A DNA stretch of 5,767 bases. Origin: JAGQSZ01 sp049672765. Lineage in GTDB: Bacteria > Actinomycetota > Acidimicrobiia > Acidimicrobiales > Microtrichaceae. How positions within the stretch are numbered: the stretch's first letter is position 1; the number at the start of each line of letters is the position of its first letter. Of the stretch, positions 5,600-5,767 are shown in pieces. A model generated the notes under the pieces. It worked only from the letters and a program-made list of their open reading frames with translations, searched no databases and was not told the DNA's origin. The DNA lies in assembly GCA_049672765.1 (NCBI GenBank), contig JBATWQ010000373.1, positions 1 to 5,767 on the forward strand, read 5' to 3'. The position numbers and the translations under genes were made by a program.

Positions 5600-5767
5600 G
5601 GGTCGTTCTCTTCACAGGGAAAGGGGGCGTCGGTAAGACCACGACTGCGGCATCAACCGCCCTGCGGATCGCCGCGGGCGGTCAGCGGGTCGTTGTTACC
5701 TCAGCTGATCCGGCGCATTCGCTCGCCGATTCCTTCGGAGTCGACCTTGCCTCGGACCCGATCGAGG
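5596..5767 (+). CDS. ArsA/Get3-type anion-transporting ATPase, N-terminal part (partial)
   Basis: The first 57 residues of a gene that runs off the right edge. MRVVLFTGKGGVGKTTTAAS contains the deviant Walker A motif G8-K9-G10-G11-V12-G13-K14-T15-T16; the signature lysine K9 acts across a dimer interface in this class (ArsA, Get3, MinD, ParA). SADPAHSLAD at 36-45 matches the switch I region of ArsA/Get3, whose DPAHSLSD sequence sets it apart from MinD and ParA. Bacterial members are cytosolic ATPases; some energise arsenite export, but most actinobacterial copies lie away from arsenic genes and have no settled role. No arsB, arsC or arsR is visible here, so an arsenic role is not supported. 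The ATG overlaps the membrane protein's stop as ATGA, suggesting that the two products act together. The metal-binding or hydrophobic client groove, which would separate ArsA from Get3 types, is outside the window. Confidence 0.9.
   Translation, partial: MRVVLFTGKGGVGKTTTAASTALRIAAGGQRVVVTSADPAHSLADSFGVDLASDPIE

Overview
The window is a GC-rich, tightly packed run of eight protein-coding genes, all on the + strand. It looks like an actinobacterial chromosome, possibly of the Acidimicrobiia. That placement rests on the G/C-ending codon use, the actinobacterial style of the QueG and ArsA-type proteins, and a large coiled-coil NYN protein following a small two-CxxC protein. I could not confirm it by a search.

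Layout from left to right: the C-terminal end of anthranilate phosphoribosyltransferase (trpD, 1-259); a 90-residue zinc-ribbon-like protein (269-541); a long coiled-coil protein ending in a NYN/PIN-like nuclease domain (631-2019, with a likely extension back to about 541); a DUF952 protein with an extra low-complexity tail (2022-2480); a 12-TM major facilitator transporter (2473-3678); epoxyqueuosine reductase QueG (3675-4928); an unrecognised membrane protein with a highly charged N-terminus (4925-5599); and the first 57 residues of an ArsA/Get3-type ATPase (5596 to the window end).

Most junctions overlap by a few bases (8 bp, then 4 bp three times) or are separated by 2-9 bp, so there is no room for internal promoters or terminators. 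The whole stretch is probably one transcript with translational coupling. Functionally it is mixed: tryptophan biosynthesis, a putative RNA nuclease, tRNA queuosine modification, efflux, and a membrane protein/ATPase pair.

Three points stand out. First, the NYN gene has an open, family-like N-terminal extension with no ATG, GTG or TTG; its best candidate start is an ATC placed exactly where a TAATG-type stop/start overlap would be. Second, three of the five genes from 631 to 4928 carry short in-frame tandem repeats (15 or 18 bp) that encode low-complexity linkers or tails. Third, the charged-N-terminus membrane protein is coupled to the ArsA/Get3-like ATPase, which loosely recalls a Get2-Get3 receptor/ATPase arrangement. 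I saw no CRISPR array, RNA gene, mobile element or obvious anti-phage system.
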